Positions 46,192 through 59,100 of a DNA stretch of 64,000 bases are shown piece after piece. Within the stretch, counting starts at the first letter, position 1. Each line of letters opens with the position of its first letter. A program made the translations under genes and the position numbers. The notes beneath the pieces are model-generated. The model searched no databases, was not told the origin of the DNA, and was given only the letters and a program-made list of their open reading frames with translations. The DNA lies in assembly GCF_000524195.1 (NCBI RefSeq), contig NW_020170383.1, positions 354,207-418,206 of the forward strand, written 5' to 3'. Source of the DNA: Echinococcus granulosus. Its lineage: Eukaryota; Platyhelminthes; Cestoda; Cyclophyllidea; Taeniidae.

Positions 46192-49100
46192 ATGCCATTA
46201 TTTGTAGCCAATATTTGAATTGGCACTCGAACCGACGAGAGCGCTATTAATTGCTTTGACTGGTGTGCTAACAACTTTGCTGTCGAATCCTTACCATCAT
46301 GTAGACCTGCCAAAATCAGCAAAACTGTTGTTGAAACGTGCTGCAGTGATTAACATAGCCATGAGTGGTGTAATTTGCACGAACTCTCTCATTCGCTTTA
46401 ACTCATGGTTTGGTAATCGCATTACTTAAAAATAGAATTTTTATGTGCTGAGATTAAAGACTAAATAATTTGGTATGGTGAATAACTTGCGCTCGCACAA
46501 TTATAGGCCAGTGCATGTTTCTGTTAGAGGTGGTTTGCATGCGCAAACATTAACCTGAAAAGAGCAGCCATGGGTGCAACGTTGGCGTCCGCATAGACTA
46601 GAAAAACTCAATTTCAATCGGGAGACCGTAAATTCAATTGTCGCATCTAATTTTTATCGCGTCGCGGATAGGTAGTCCATGTTATAACAGGCGTATCTCT
46701 TGTAGGTCAAATGTAGCTCAAGCGAAGGAGATACCGGCGGTGCGTCGTTGGCGCTGAAACGATTACTGACTTCGCACCTTCTCCTCTAAACATTGCTTGT
46801 ATCATAGTCTTTTCACCAGTATTCGTTACGCTCTGATCGGAAGCGCACTTGTTTGCCCTCCAACACCGTTCTCCTCTCCACTCCCCTACCATATCCCTCT
46901 AGCAATATTCATTTTATACACGCGTTCTTTCAACAACAGCAAAAGCAGCAACACCAGCATAATGGCTGACTTTGGGATTCGTTTTTTCCTTGTTTGTGTT
47001 AACTTATTTCTTTTTCGACAAGCTGCTTCCGTGTACGTATGTTCAATTGCGTCTCCGCTCCCACATCACTTTACCCCCCCCCCCCAGCCCCTCCTATATT
47101 GTTCAACGTAGGCATGTGTGTTTATCTAGGTGGACCCTTCTCAAGTTAACGTACCACTCTTTCAAGCCTTCTGGTGATATTCGCACACACAAACACTCAA
47201 CTTTCGACTTTTAGGTGCGACCATTCATCATTGTACAAATACTTTGCCAACTGAATCCTTCCCTCATGCGCGCATTGCACTAGGTCCAGTAATTATGTTA
47301 TTCCCTTATTTCTTGCATTTAACCTGACCCATTACTCCTCTCCATGTCCACTCCTTGATGGGTGTTGGTTTTCGTCCATTCTATCCCCCAGCCTCAAAGA
47401 CTAGTCTGGGCCCCACCATCACCATTGACACACCGTGACTCATCTCATTTCTACACCTATTTATTATTTGTAAATTGCACCAATTTCCCCACTTTGTGTA
47501 CGGTATGTACCTGAATATTAAATGTACGTACATATTTGGCCGCGCGGGAAATGCTTCGACATCTTTTCAGGGGCTGTTGGCATTGGTTCAGTTGCATGTT
47601 TTAAAAAGTGCGCTCATGTCGATCAAACCAATCGCATGCAAGTGTCTGCGAGATTACCTAGTAGCTGGCCTTCAAGATTTCGACCGGATTGGTGCAAGCA
47701 AGATGGTAAAAGACAGTTGGGAGTGGCTTGGCAAGACTATTCTAACGAGCAAACGGTACAGAAATAGAGCGTTACAGTTATTGAAGTGATAGCTTGTGAG
47801 TCGGGACCGCCGATGGCTTTTACTACAAATGCCAACTGAAGCTTTTGGGGGCAGGTGTTGAAACAATGCAAATCGAGTATTCCGAGTGTTTCCTTCGTAG
47901 TGGAATATGTTTCACCGTTGATGATCAGCAGCATACGAATAATCTTTAATCGTTGAAGAAGACCAGCTTCACATACATTTACCAGGATTCCCATCTACCA
48001 TTCTGCTGCTTCGTATTTTCATGATCCCAATTTTCGAAGCTGCATTGTAAACAAAACTAATTAGATTTGCTGTGGTGCCCGTCAGTTTTGCAAAAAAAAC
48101 AGCTTATGAACTAGTTTATGATTATTCTGTAATACTTTCCAGTGAGGCTTCATCAATCAGTTACGACAGGTGTTCAAGAAATTGACACTTTTGTCGCATA
48201 ATAGTGGTGTTCGGACAAGATCCACTACTGTGTTTTCTCAAAACCACTCTTATTGGTAAGCTAAAAGTGAGATAACTTCCAAGAAAGTATTATATTCCTT
48301 ACTGTTGATACCCGTTCTCGGGTTCGACTAAATTTTGACACAAAGTTCACCAATCAAATAAAAGTGTGTCTGATCATAGTAGATGCCTAAATACCTTTTA
48401 ATCAACTAGCAGTTTAACAAGACCGCGGATGAATGAAGATATATTGACTCTCCTCCCCTCCTCCACCCTTCAAGGCAAAATGCGTGTGTACGCTGAGTTT
48501 GACTAGTTGAATTAATTAAGGGCCTGTCACACACGGGACCTTACTAATTGGTTACGTTTTGCTCCGGTGGATTGGATTAGTTAATGCAGAAATTGCCAAA
48601 ACCTGGTCACTACATTAGGTTGTTTGATGGACTCTTGTCTCCAAACAGATCATGTATCGTGATTTCCGGCCTCGGGCAGGTAAACATAACCTTGGGCGCA
48701 TCAGCGACAATCGGTGGAGCGCAAAGCGAGGGACTCGCGCGAGTGGTGGCGTGGGGTGAGCACACGGTGCCACGCAGGCTCCCACGTGCACACACTCACC
48801 GAGCGCGTGCACAATCTACACCGGAAGGGTACATGCGCAAATGCGCTTTTACATCACCTCAATGATGAACTCATGTTCGCCAAACTGAGGCCCTGCCGTT
48901 AAACAAGCATGTGACGCATTAGGCGTAGGACAAGAGTGGACTATAGACAGCGGTGAATAGCATGATGCAGTCATGAATGTAGGCTCTTTGGCGTGAAAGA
49001 AGCCAGAGCAGCTTACACCAGCTAAAGTTCCATTGGTTGATATAGGTCAAGTAATCTGCAAGTTTAGTTTGATTATATGCTTAGATGCTAGAAAGCCTAG

Positions 49101-52100
49101 GGAAACAATCCCTCCGATAGGTTGGATTTTGCTTGAAGTTAAAATGATGCAGGGTAACGGCAATTCTACTGTTGGTCGGATGAGAAATACATGAAGAAAA
49201 AATGGAGACGATCTGTAATATTCTGCTGATTTGCAAATACATGGAAATCCTTATTTGAAAAAATTTAAGATTTGGGATTCCAAACGTTTTGCCAATGGGT
49301 GGTTCACCAGTGTATCACTACAAGCACCGATGGTCACAAGAGCGTAGATAACTTTTATTGAATTTTATTGGACTCTCAGGCTATATTTGGCGAGGTACAA
49401 ATTAAACGGAGCTAGAGCGCACTTTACTAGGTACCAATTGCTCAACCAAGAATATGGACTAAGATGTCGTCCTCCACTGCGTACGAGTGATCCGGAGAAC
49501 ATATGCCATATTTATGACCACGAAATAGTCGCATCGCCCATTATCTCACTCAGTGCTTTACTCACAGCTTGTCGTCCGGCCTTGCTTTTCCAGGCAATGA
49601 CAATGAAGTCTTGCGAAGGAGAACACAGCAAGCAGAATATGTAACAAACATTCATGGAACTGAATTACTAAAGCACGCCTTTGGGTCGTGTAGTGGATGA
49701 TACCAATTTATGGCGCTTGTAGGGAAGTATTTCGTATAAAAGAATGACAAAAATCGTTTTAAGTACTCGCTTACCATAAACACTATTACTTCCTCCAAAG
49801 GAGTGAAATTCAACCCTATTGGACCGCAACTTTTAATTCAGAATATCACTTTATTTATTTTGAAACTACGTAACATGCCCGTGTTTGAGGTGTTGCAGTA
49901 CCTTTGAGGTGAGCACAGAGACCATCCCGACGGTGGGTGTCGACATTAATTTGCCGGCGGTATACCACGCCCTTGTGGTGGACGCATTAAAATAGAACTG
50001 AACGGTTGCAAGCAAAGCAGGCACCACAGCATTCGCCACTATGGTGAGTTTCTCTCCCTGCAGTTGGCAGATTTACCATATATAAGCGTCACCCTGCGAT
50101 AATAGGAAGCTTGGCGCCAAACCGGCAGACTAATTGTACCTCCCACTAGCAGTAGTGGAGCGTCACCCATTATTTTACAATGAAAAACCATTAACTCTTG
50201 TCAAAGCACCAAAAAGTACACTGATAAACCCGAATTCATCAATAAGCTGGGTGCCCACTTAGTCGATCTGTGCGCTTGAGACGCCCAAGAAAGTCAAAAT
50301 GGGATTTTTTGATGGGTAGCATTTGAACATCAAGAAATTACAAAATAAATAAATTTGTGCAAATAAAATTCCGAGGGTAAAGTTGTTTCAAAGTGATAGG
50401 TAAAAATCATCGCTCCAATCAGTGGTTAATTGGGGCCAATCTCGGGATTTTTGGTTTTGGCCAACGACTTCCATTTTAAACAAACATCGGTGTTAATTAC
50501 ATGCAGAGTGTAGAAGGTGGTGGGAACCATTTCTGGAAAGAATATACAGACCCAAAATATTATAGACAAGACAAGTGAATAATCCTAAACGCCCCAATCA
50601 CACTTTCAGCTGAAAGTAAGCACCCAAAGTTAAGCGCCAACAAGCTTCATAAAAGCTTTTCAAATTTAAAGGGAACTTTAGAAGCATAAGTAGATGGAAT
50701 TTGCATATTTCACAATGCATAAAATAAATTCGGAGGAACTTTCAGTAAATTCCCAGGGGGAATAGAATTTTTGAATAAATGAATGAATAAGTGCGGTAAA
50801 TCATGTTTCAGGTTAAAATAAACCAGTTCTACAAGTTGAGTCCACACTACAGATCCGCTGATTAAGGCATGCCCTGAAGTGCTGCAGGATGTTGAAGCGA
50901 CCACAGAAATACCTAAATCTTCATTGGCAAATGGAACATCAAAACAGATGGTCTGCGTAAATCACGACATTTTTCGGATGTGCTATAAGGCAATGGATAT
51001 AAAAAGTGTGAAGCACTTTCTAGACTAACTCTAGTTTATGTAATCGGTTAAATGTTTATGGCTACACAAACACATCACCGTGTTTGTAATCCAGCTTAAT
51101 TATATCACTACTCACAAAAAATGAACATTAAAATGCGCCAAATTACCTGTATGTATTCGGGTTATGACCACAATCAAGGACGCCTCTGTCCCTCGAATGT
51201 CACCGAGTTATGTATAATCTACGCAGACCGAGACCGTACTGGCATGGCCACAAGACGAGTTTGGAAAGACACTAACAAGCGGTTCCACGCATTAACGTTG
51301 AATTAAGTCGGAGGTAGGTGTATCATTAGATGTCGCCTAGTGTGTAGATGAACAAAAATGTTCCGATTAATAACATCTTTATGAGTACACAGGTTCTAAC
51401 TTGAAGGTATCGCATTCCATGGAATTCACACCGTCCCAACACAAATCCAGAATGAGCTCGTTCCCAAGGCGCTGGCCTAGCTTCATGAACGTTATTAGCC
51501 ATACGCCTTGCTTAGCCTTTCAGCAGCCACGGATGTTTTCTGCTGATTCAACTAGTGCATTAGATGTTGTGGGTCTGAGTAATATGACGACGTCTGGGTC
51601 ATAGGTACTTGACGGCCCACATATCTGTTTGTCGATGTCGATACAAATATTTTGAGGTCAATCACTTGTATATAAACATACCCAAACACTCCATGAAGTC
51701 ATCAGACACGGCTGCAAGCGTCGCAGTAATCCCATTTTCACTGTCTAGGTGCCCATAGCAATTTCGGTGACAATTTTAAATCGCAAATAAATAACCTTGG
51801 AGAATTCTGGGGAATGGATGGAAGGAGTAGGGTAAAAATCACAGATTTAAGAAAGATTCATATGGAATAAAACATATTTCTGAACTCACATACTGGTATT
51901 GATGTAAGATTGCGAAAACGGCCTCATATACTCAATTGCGTAAACAGGGCCAGACAATTTCAGTCTTGAGAGACGGAAAATAAAGAATTCTCTAACCACT
52001 CTTCTCGCATGTACTGATTGTATATTTAAGCTGGTCATAGTAACTCTGCGGGGAATTCGATTTCATGCAAACAATCAAACTTTAGTTGCTTGCGCATATG

Positions 52101-53100
52101 CGTGCACACGCTGACGTGGAAGCACCCCAGCAGTTGCGCCACGATGTGGCGTTGTGCAAAACAATTTGCCACTTCAACTACGGAGTCCTCAAGCCTCTCA
52201 CATGACCACAATGGAATTCACGTATGTCGCAACCATCACTAGTCATCTTTTTTGACAGCAAGTGATTCTCCAGGCTTGGACTCTTGAAACCAACCTGCAT
52301 CTCTCTTGTCTACATTCTTCACATAACTATTTCCGATATTCACGTGCAAAATGACTTGAGCCACAGAAAACAATGCTGAAATTGCTGGTAGAAGGGTTAT
52401 ATCCATTATCTAGAGGTAGTTACTTGCGGTAAAATCGTATAAATGAAAGTGCTATCATTCAAGACAGGTGAAGTCACATGCCTGGCTCGAAGTTGTTGCC
52501 TGGAGTACATAAAATGAATCTGAGAGACCGGATAGTGGAAAGCCTGGTTGCTAGGGTCCAACGCACAGTCCTCAAAGCGTATGCAGCCTAAGGTGACTAA
52601 TTTGCATAAAAGGCTTGACGTGGGATGTAAAGAAATGATCTCGTTCGGTAAGAAAAGTACGTGTGATTAGCTATGCCTTTGATCGTTCTAGTGGCTATAA
52701 TAGGGTAGCAGCCATTACAATGTTTACCCCTGTTTACTTCCAGACTTGGCTAGCGCTATGGTTCTTTGCTGTTCAAAGTTGATCTTGCTTTATTTAGCCA
52801 ATGATTTTTTAATAAGTAAATGCTTTTATTGTGTGACCAGTCTGGTGGCTGTGTGTAGCAAAAAATCGGAGAGGACTTATTAAGTGTAGGTCCACAGGGT
52901 AGAGCTCGAGCGAGTGGATAAACCGAGCCCATGTTTTACATGTAACCGACTACCATTCAACCAGTCAGTCATCCTCAAGCCAAATTTCAATAGATTGCAC
53001 GAAAAGTCAGATTTATTAATCCGAATGGCAAGCCAACTATTCCTACATTCAACTATTCCAAGTGAACAGACAAAATTTCACTTATCAGTTAAACTTGGGG
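46192..53100. other. Intergenic DNA, no supported gene; C12 run and CpG-rich patch
   Basis: No exon chain or domain is recognised on either strand. A pyrimidine-rich stretch at 46840-46910 and a C12 run (47074-47085) follow NLK and might belong to an alternative last exon (see findings). A CpG-rich patch lies at 48650-48850. Short frames such as the one at 47475-47789 show no family motif. Confidence 0.45.
47074..47085. repeat. Homopolymer C12 run
   Basis: Twelve consecutive C bases. Runs like this are prone to length error in assembly, so any reading frame crossing it (46797-47111) is uncertain. Confidence 0.85.
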
Positions 53101-56100
53101 TTAGGTCAGTTTGCCTTGGACGATGTGTTTAATGACCACTTTCGAGCGTGATGAAACATGAAGGTACAACTGACCCCAGAGGTGCCGAGGTCATTGCGCT
53201 GCGCGTGTGCGACCACGAGTGCCACCCCTCCTCCAGTGCCGCGCTGGACGCAGCGGCTCAAGTGGTGCTGCAGTGCGAACACAGGCACGCACAGAGGAGG
53301 TGCTGACGTCGCAGCACCACCATCATTAACCGGATCGGTAGTGTGAAGAGCCCCATTGCCTCTCCTGTCGTGATGTGGTCGTTTAATCTCGACTACACCG
53401 AGGGGACCTCTCCTCGCATAATGGATCTTTTTAAGTGATGAGAAGGGAGGGGACCCGAGAAGTGCGTCTACAAAAGGCTTGTACATCCAAGAGTCTCAGA
53501 AGGGCAAGGAAATAAGACTGAATGGCAAAGCAAAAGTAGCTGGACTTCATTGAGTCTTGTCACATTAAATGTCAAACGAAGCGGACCAGAAAAGGCATCA
53601 TGTGTTATCGGGTTGGGATAAAGATATTTAGACCCCACAGAAAAAGTTAAAAAGGCAAAAATGATTTATATAGCGATGTCAGAGTTAGAGGTTACATCTA
53701 CAATAAGGTTCAGTTTGATTACCTTCACCTAGTTCAGCTTGATTAAATTGTGCCATTTATGCATATCCTAAATTGGAAGTTGGGACTTTTTGCGAAAAAG
53801 ACATTACAAGGCATACAAGAAACTAAAGTGTAACTCTCTAATTGCATTGCCTACTAGGAGCACCAAGGGAATTTTGATGTGGGAATATACTTATTGTTAA
53901 GTGTTGTATCCGCCTGATTATTTGGTTAAAAAGGGAGTCGTAAACAACTTACCATAATTTCAGACCCATTTGAGAAAGCCGCTCAGGCTACTCGTTACGA
54001 TAAAATACTTGCACGTAAATTGGAACGGCATGTCGGAATCATCTTCATTCTCGAGATACTTTTAGCTCATACCGTCGATACATACATCAGTACAGGATAC
54101 ATTGTCATTTGTTGAATGTGGAAAGCTGTTTTCAAGTGAACACCTAATGAACGGGATGAAGCATGAAGTTTGTGCCACTCCTACAACTACGGAGAAAGGG
54201 GATACTAAATACTTGACCATGTTTACTTGGAATGTTTTAGCCTTCTGACGTGGAAGACAACAGACAAGAAACCAGCAATAACACCGAAAATCTGCCAAAC
54301 TATCATAACCAAATGAAGTTACTGCCAGATTGATTTTCTGACAAACATGACTGCCTGCATAAATTACTATGCAAATTGAGCAATTGAAAGCGATCCTTCC
54401 GGCAACTAGCGGCATTCAAAAACCAAGAACATACGATACTCTGCTTCTGTGATGATTAATACCAAACGAAATTTCTGTGCGCTATGCATCATTACTAAGT
54501 CCTAAAGCATACTTCCAGTTAGCAGATTTTATAGAACAAAGAAAAAGTCATAAGGAGGCATTAAAGTAAACTCAGATTAATGTATTAGGCGCAATAAATT
54601 CTTCCCAAATTTAACATGAACCCTGATTAAGGGTATAAATACACACTCTAACGGTGTCACCTAGAGCACAAATGTATTGGTTGTGGTATGTGGTGTGAAT
54701 GAAGAAAACAGCGTAGCTTCCAAGGGAATTCCAATGGCTGGATCGCTATCGACACAGAATCGACCATCAATACATCAAACTGAAAACACTTTGTATGAGC
54801 TATGAACTCGTTAGTCAAATTCCTTGAGCCTACAACATACTGATTGACAGGCCTGTGCTAGAATTCATTTGCCATTGAGCTCCATGTGATCTGAATGAAC
54901 TGCAAATGACACTAGGAGCTGTTTTTTGAACTTTAAAATGCCTCCTCCCAGTAGCAAATGCACGAACTTGGAATAAATTTGTCATTTTTTTGATTTGCAA
55001 CTAGTTTAATGAAAAAAATATGGTGGCGTTCAGCACTTGCTAAGGAGTGAATTCTATCAAAATGAAGTAACATTCACCGAGCCCAGAGAGGTGGCAATTT
55101 TACTACCAACTTTCATTTGGGTGTGCCAGCGAATCGACCTTCATAGACTTGGTTTACTTATCACATGAGAGGCTGCATTACTAACATCATACTAAAGTTC
55201 GCTCATTCCATATACACAACAAGCGATCGTCTAATTGTCAGATGGTAAATTTAAACTTTGGAGCTATGAAGCTTTGAAGTACCTTTAATGCATTAAGTGA
55301 AAACCTTTTTTGCTTAATTTGTGCGGGCAATAAGGCGAAGTATTTGATTGCGAGGCCAGGCCTACTATTGGAAGCATACACAAATTATCCCAAGACCCAA
55401 CTGGGCCAGTCAAACCCTGACAAGTACAATTCCCCAGGCACTTTGATATAATTGCTCCATGCAATTCAGTGGAGAAGCCAAGAAGCCTCCATTGCAGCAA
55501 TTACATCTTCTGTACTAAGTTCATACTGCACTGGAAGGAAGCTATTTCTATACCTGATGCATTTTGTGGGTAAGTAGTCGAGTGTGAACTGAAAAATAAC
55601 GTTCTTGCAAAAAGTCACCTGTTTACTACTTTTCTTTCCTTCGAATCTACCCTGAGTTCAATAATCATGCATCAACTTAATGAACAATGCTATTGACATA
55701 GATATTTCCCTACTACCTAATCACGTCTTTCGTTTAACAGATCAGGCTGATTTATAAGGCGAAAGGTCTCCACAGGTGCCTTTTTCATTTTAGTCCGAAT
55801 ATTTCTTTAAAAGAAAGATAGGATCTGTGCTATGGCCCCGATGCCACGGTACCCGGAACAAGGATTGCGTTACTTAGGATTGGAATACTTCAAACAGCAT
55901 GCCAAAAGCGATTCACTGGATTAAGTAATAGTATTTCGCAGTAGACCGGTGAAGAGTGTCGCCAAGCTCGTTACTTTTCGTGCGTGGGTCAGTATAATGC
56001 GCTCTGTACAGATACTTTTCCTACAGATTTTACGCGATTTTACACGATGTCGCAGTTTATATTGTGGAAGAAGTGGAACTGGAAACTACACAATTCATGC

Positions 56101-59100
56101 TTCCACAGATCATGAGAATTGCCTTTAATGTCACCTTCGTCCATTACCTTAATGTTTGTTCAATAAAATACTTCAAATCACCTTGGCTTCTTAATTTGTC
56201 GATGGGCTCAATGGTCCCAAGTTTAGAAAAGTACATATAATTCGCTACATGCCGACTTAATAATCCAAAGCCTTTTGCTGAAGGCAATGTAGGTAGCCTT
56301 CTATGTTCAACCCAATGAGTAAGCATGCTTTTCGTACCGTCTTGGGATTACGGTAGACCTAGACAGCACAAATCACCTGGCAATTGTAATTTAGGACGGG
56401 AGTGCTAAAAGTGCCATTTGGTTCTGGTGAGGGCCATAAAGTGCGTCAGAAACTGGGTTTCGTGTGCGGATAACGAAAACCGACAATTTGGTGTAATTAG
56501 GTCACCGAAGCTAGATACTGAACTTCTGTAGATTGGTCGGTTGAACATGACTGCGGACGCCCACTACTGACAACTGGAGCTCCCTCTTTTTTTTAATTAA
56601 CGCTGATTTCGAGGGTTACTATAACTAAACCGGGTAGATGTGATGCGATGGAATGTCAGCATCGTTGATTAAATTACCACAAAGAGATTTGAGAAAGTGA
56701 AACAAAATAGCTTTTTTTCAGAGAAAGACCAAGGAATAGACGCACTCACCCGTAAAGTTCCCATGCACCAGGATAGTGCAGGAATTTTTAAAAAATTTGT
56801 CAGTACATCATAAGGCTTCCAATATACGAGATTTGTAGGGTGTCTGACGGATGGTCACTGTTTCTCACTCTTGATAGCCGGATTCGCCGACCTGGAGGAA
56901 GTCAGTTAGACCTCAACCAGCCTCTTCTCAGCATGAAACTTGACAATAGTGAAACTTAACAGAAAATACAACTGTTCACGGCTTTTAGTAATGTGAACGT
57001 ATTCAACGTGATAAAGACCAATTGGTGCTGAATGAAAAATGAGTAAAAACCATTTTGGATTATTCAGTCCATTCGGTACCTGAAATCGACAAAGACTTTT
57101 GAGGTGCTTTATTCACCGAAATAGGTTCAGTATATTGAACGGAAAAAGTGGCTTTTTGTAGCTGCTGGTAAAATTACAAGGTTTCATGATATTATGTACG
57201 CCGCTCAAAAAAAACCCATCTCCTGAGTTCACTATTTAGTCCAGATTTCAATAATTGAGTGCAACCAGTGTCAGGCCGCTCCGTCTAACAGGTTGCATTC
57301 ATCAGCCTACATAAATGATACAATTAGGCTTGAAATGGCGATTGCTGAGTTCTCTAAACACTGGGGGCATGTGAAAAGGAAGAAATATGCCAATGCTTCC
57401 AGCCTAGCATATCCATCGAAATCTCGTCTTGACCACTTAGCATGCTGTAGGAAATAGGTGATTATCAGCAACGTTTCTATTGGCTTCCACCGACACGAGG
57501 ATTCATCAATCCCAAACATTGAATGAGTGGTCACTCTTGAATGTGCAAACCCATTTGCAGCCAAATCGCACTGGCGTTCGTCTGGTTCTTGGGCCAAAGA
57601 GAGAAACGGTTGTTGGGTTTTCAAGCATTCCTAAGTGGTTCCATACTACCGAATTAAGTTCAGAAGAAAATAAACTATCTTTCTGACCTGTTTTCTAGCA
57701 ACTTCGTGCACAACAATCACGTACCGCGTGGAATGCATTCATGTCTACTTTCCTGTCACCATAAGCCTGGGAATTATTTTTGATTTAAAATTCCTCCCTG
57801 CTTAAAGGTTCGAGGCACATCTATTGCTGTAGCAAGCACCTTATCCTTTTGCCGTAGCTTGAAAAACTACTTTATGGAAAGGAAGTGTTTTGAAGGGTTT
57901 AAGAACATTCTGAATAGGATGAAAATGTTCTACCTTGTATCAAACATTTTACCGATCTTGAAGACAAAAGAAGTTTTCTTTTTAGTTTTGTACGAAAAAA
58001 TAGTCCGGAGTTAACCATATCCATTTGCTTTTAAAAAGACGAAAAAGAAAACGTTATTTAAGTTTATCAAATCGGGATACATCTCCCAAACGCAGCATGA
58101 TTCTACAGCCCCCAGGCGTCATTAACCATCTACAAAACAGGTTGTTTCGCATTGAAAATGCAAAAAATTCGACTTGGAATTCCCGGAAACTAAATAAAAC
58201 AGGACACTACAGTAAGTTTTCGATTCACCTAAATAAGTGCTTCCAAAATCGAATTGCACCTTGAATAAATGTGTATAAGTGAAGGGTGTCGCGCCTTACT
58301 CCGACTTCTGTTAGCAAACAAATGAAGTGTCCTTTGCACGTGCTCCAACGTTGAGGTAAAAAGAAGTATGCAACTCGATGCTATTGAAAGATATACAAAA
58401 ACTGAATTGTAAGTCTAATGTTGTTATGTCCAAGAAGGGCTCAGGCAGGTTTGTGCGCCACCATATGAAAATACACACGGTTACAAAGGCCTCGAAAAAA
58501 TCCCCTTCCAACCACGAAAGGCTCCATCTTCCACAGCATAGCCAGATGGCTGACCTTTGTATTGATTGCACAGAAACTGATGCAAGATGAACAACCTAAA
58601 TAACTTGTACTCCCACAAACTTGAATTGCCTCGAAATCGGTCACAGTCACCGGTAGTACTAAGGCTTCCATGGTTTTACGGCGCTGGTTTGAATGCATTA
58701 TCTTGATGTTTCACAGTGGACCATCAAAATTGGTGGTTATGATAAAATTGGAAATAAGAAATAACTAGCAGGACCATGGACGAATACAGTAAAATTTACT
58801 CAAAACTTTGCACGTTTTTAAGAAGGACGTTGAGAAAGTGGCTAATTATTTGTACACAGAGAAAACTTGGAAATAAGGTAAGTTATGGCAGTGCGTAAAA
58901 AAATTTAGTGCAAAAGTGGTCAAATGAATCACATGACCAATAGACATTTTTTTGGAAATAACAACAAGTTTCAGCGACAAAGGTTATCGCACCACACAGC
59001 AGATGAAATAAAAAAGGACTGAAGTAGCATAAAAGAAGCGTCTTTGCTTAGGGATCGACTAAGTGAGCAAATGTTAAATGCAGATTTTGTGAAGTGTTTC

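Noticed and set aside
47391..47520. Frame reading LVWAPPSPLTH, reminiscent of the end of vertebrate NLK
   Set aside because: The order of motifs is wrong, and the only acceptor (CAG before CCTCAAAG) puts the NLK phase into an immediate stop.
54062..54415. 117-codon hydrophobic minus-strand frame suggesting a membrane protein
   Set aside because: Hydrophobic patches are irregular and no receptor or transporter motif is present. AT-rich DNA often gives such frames.
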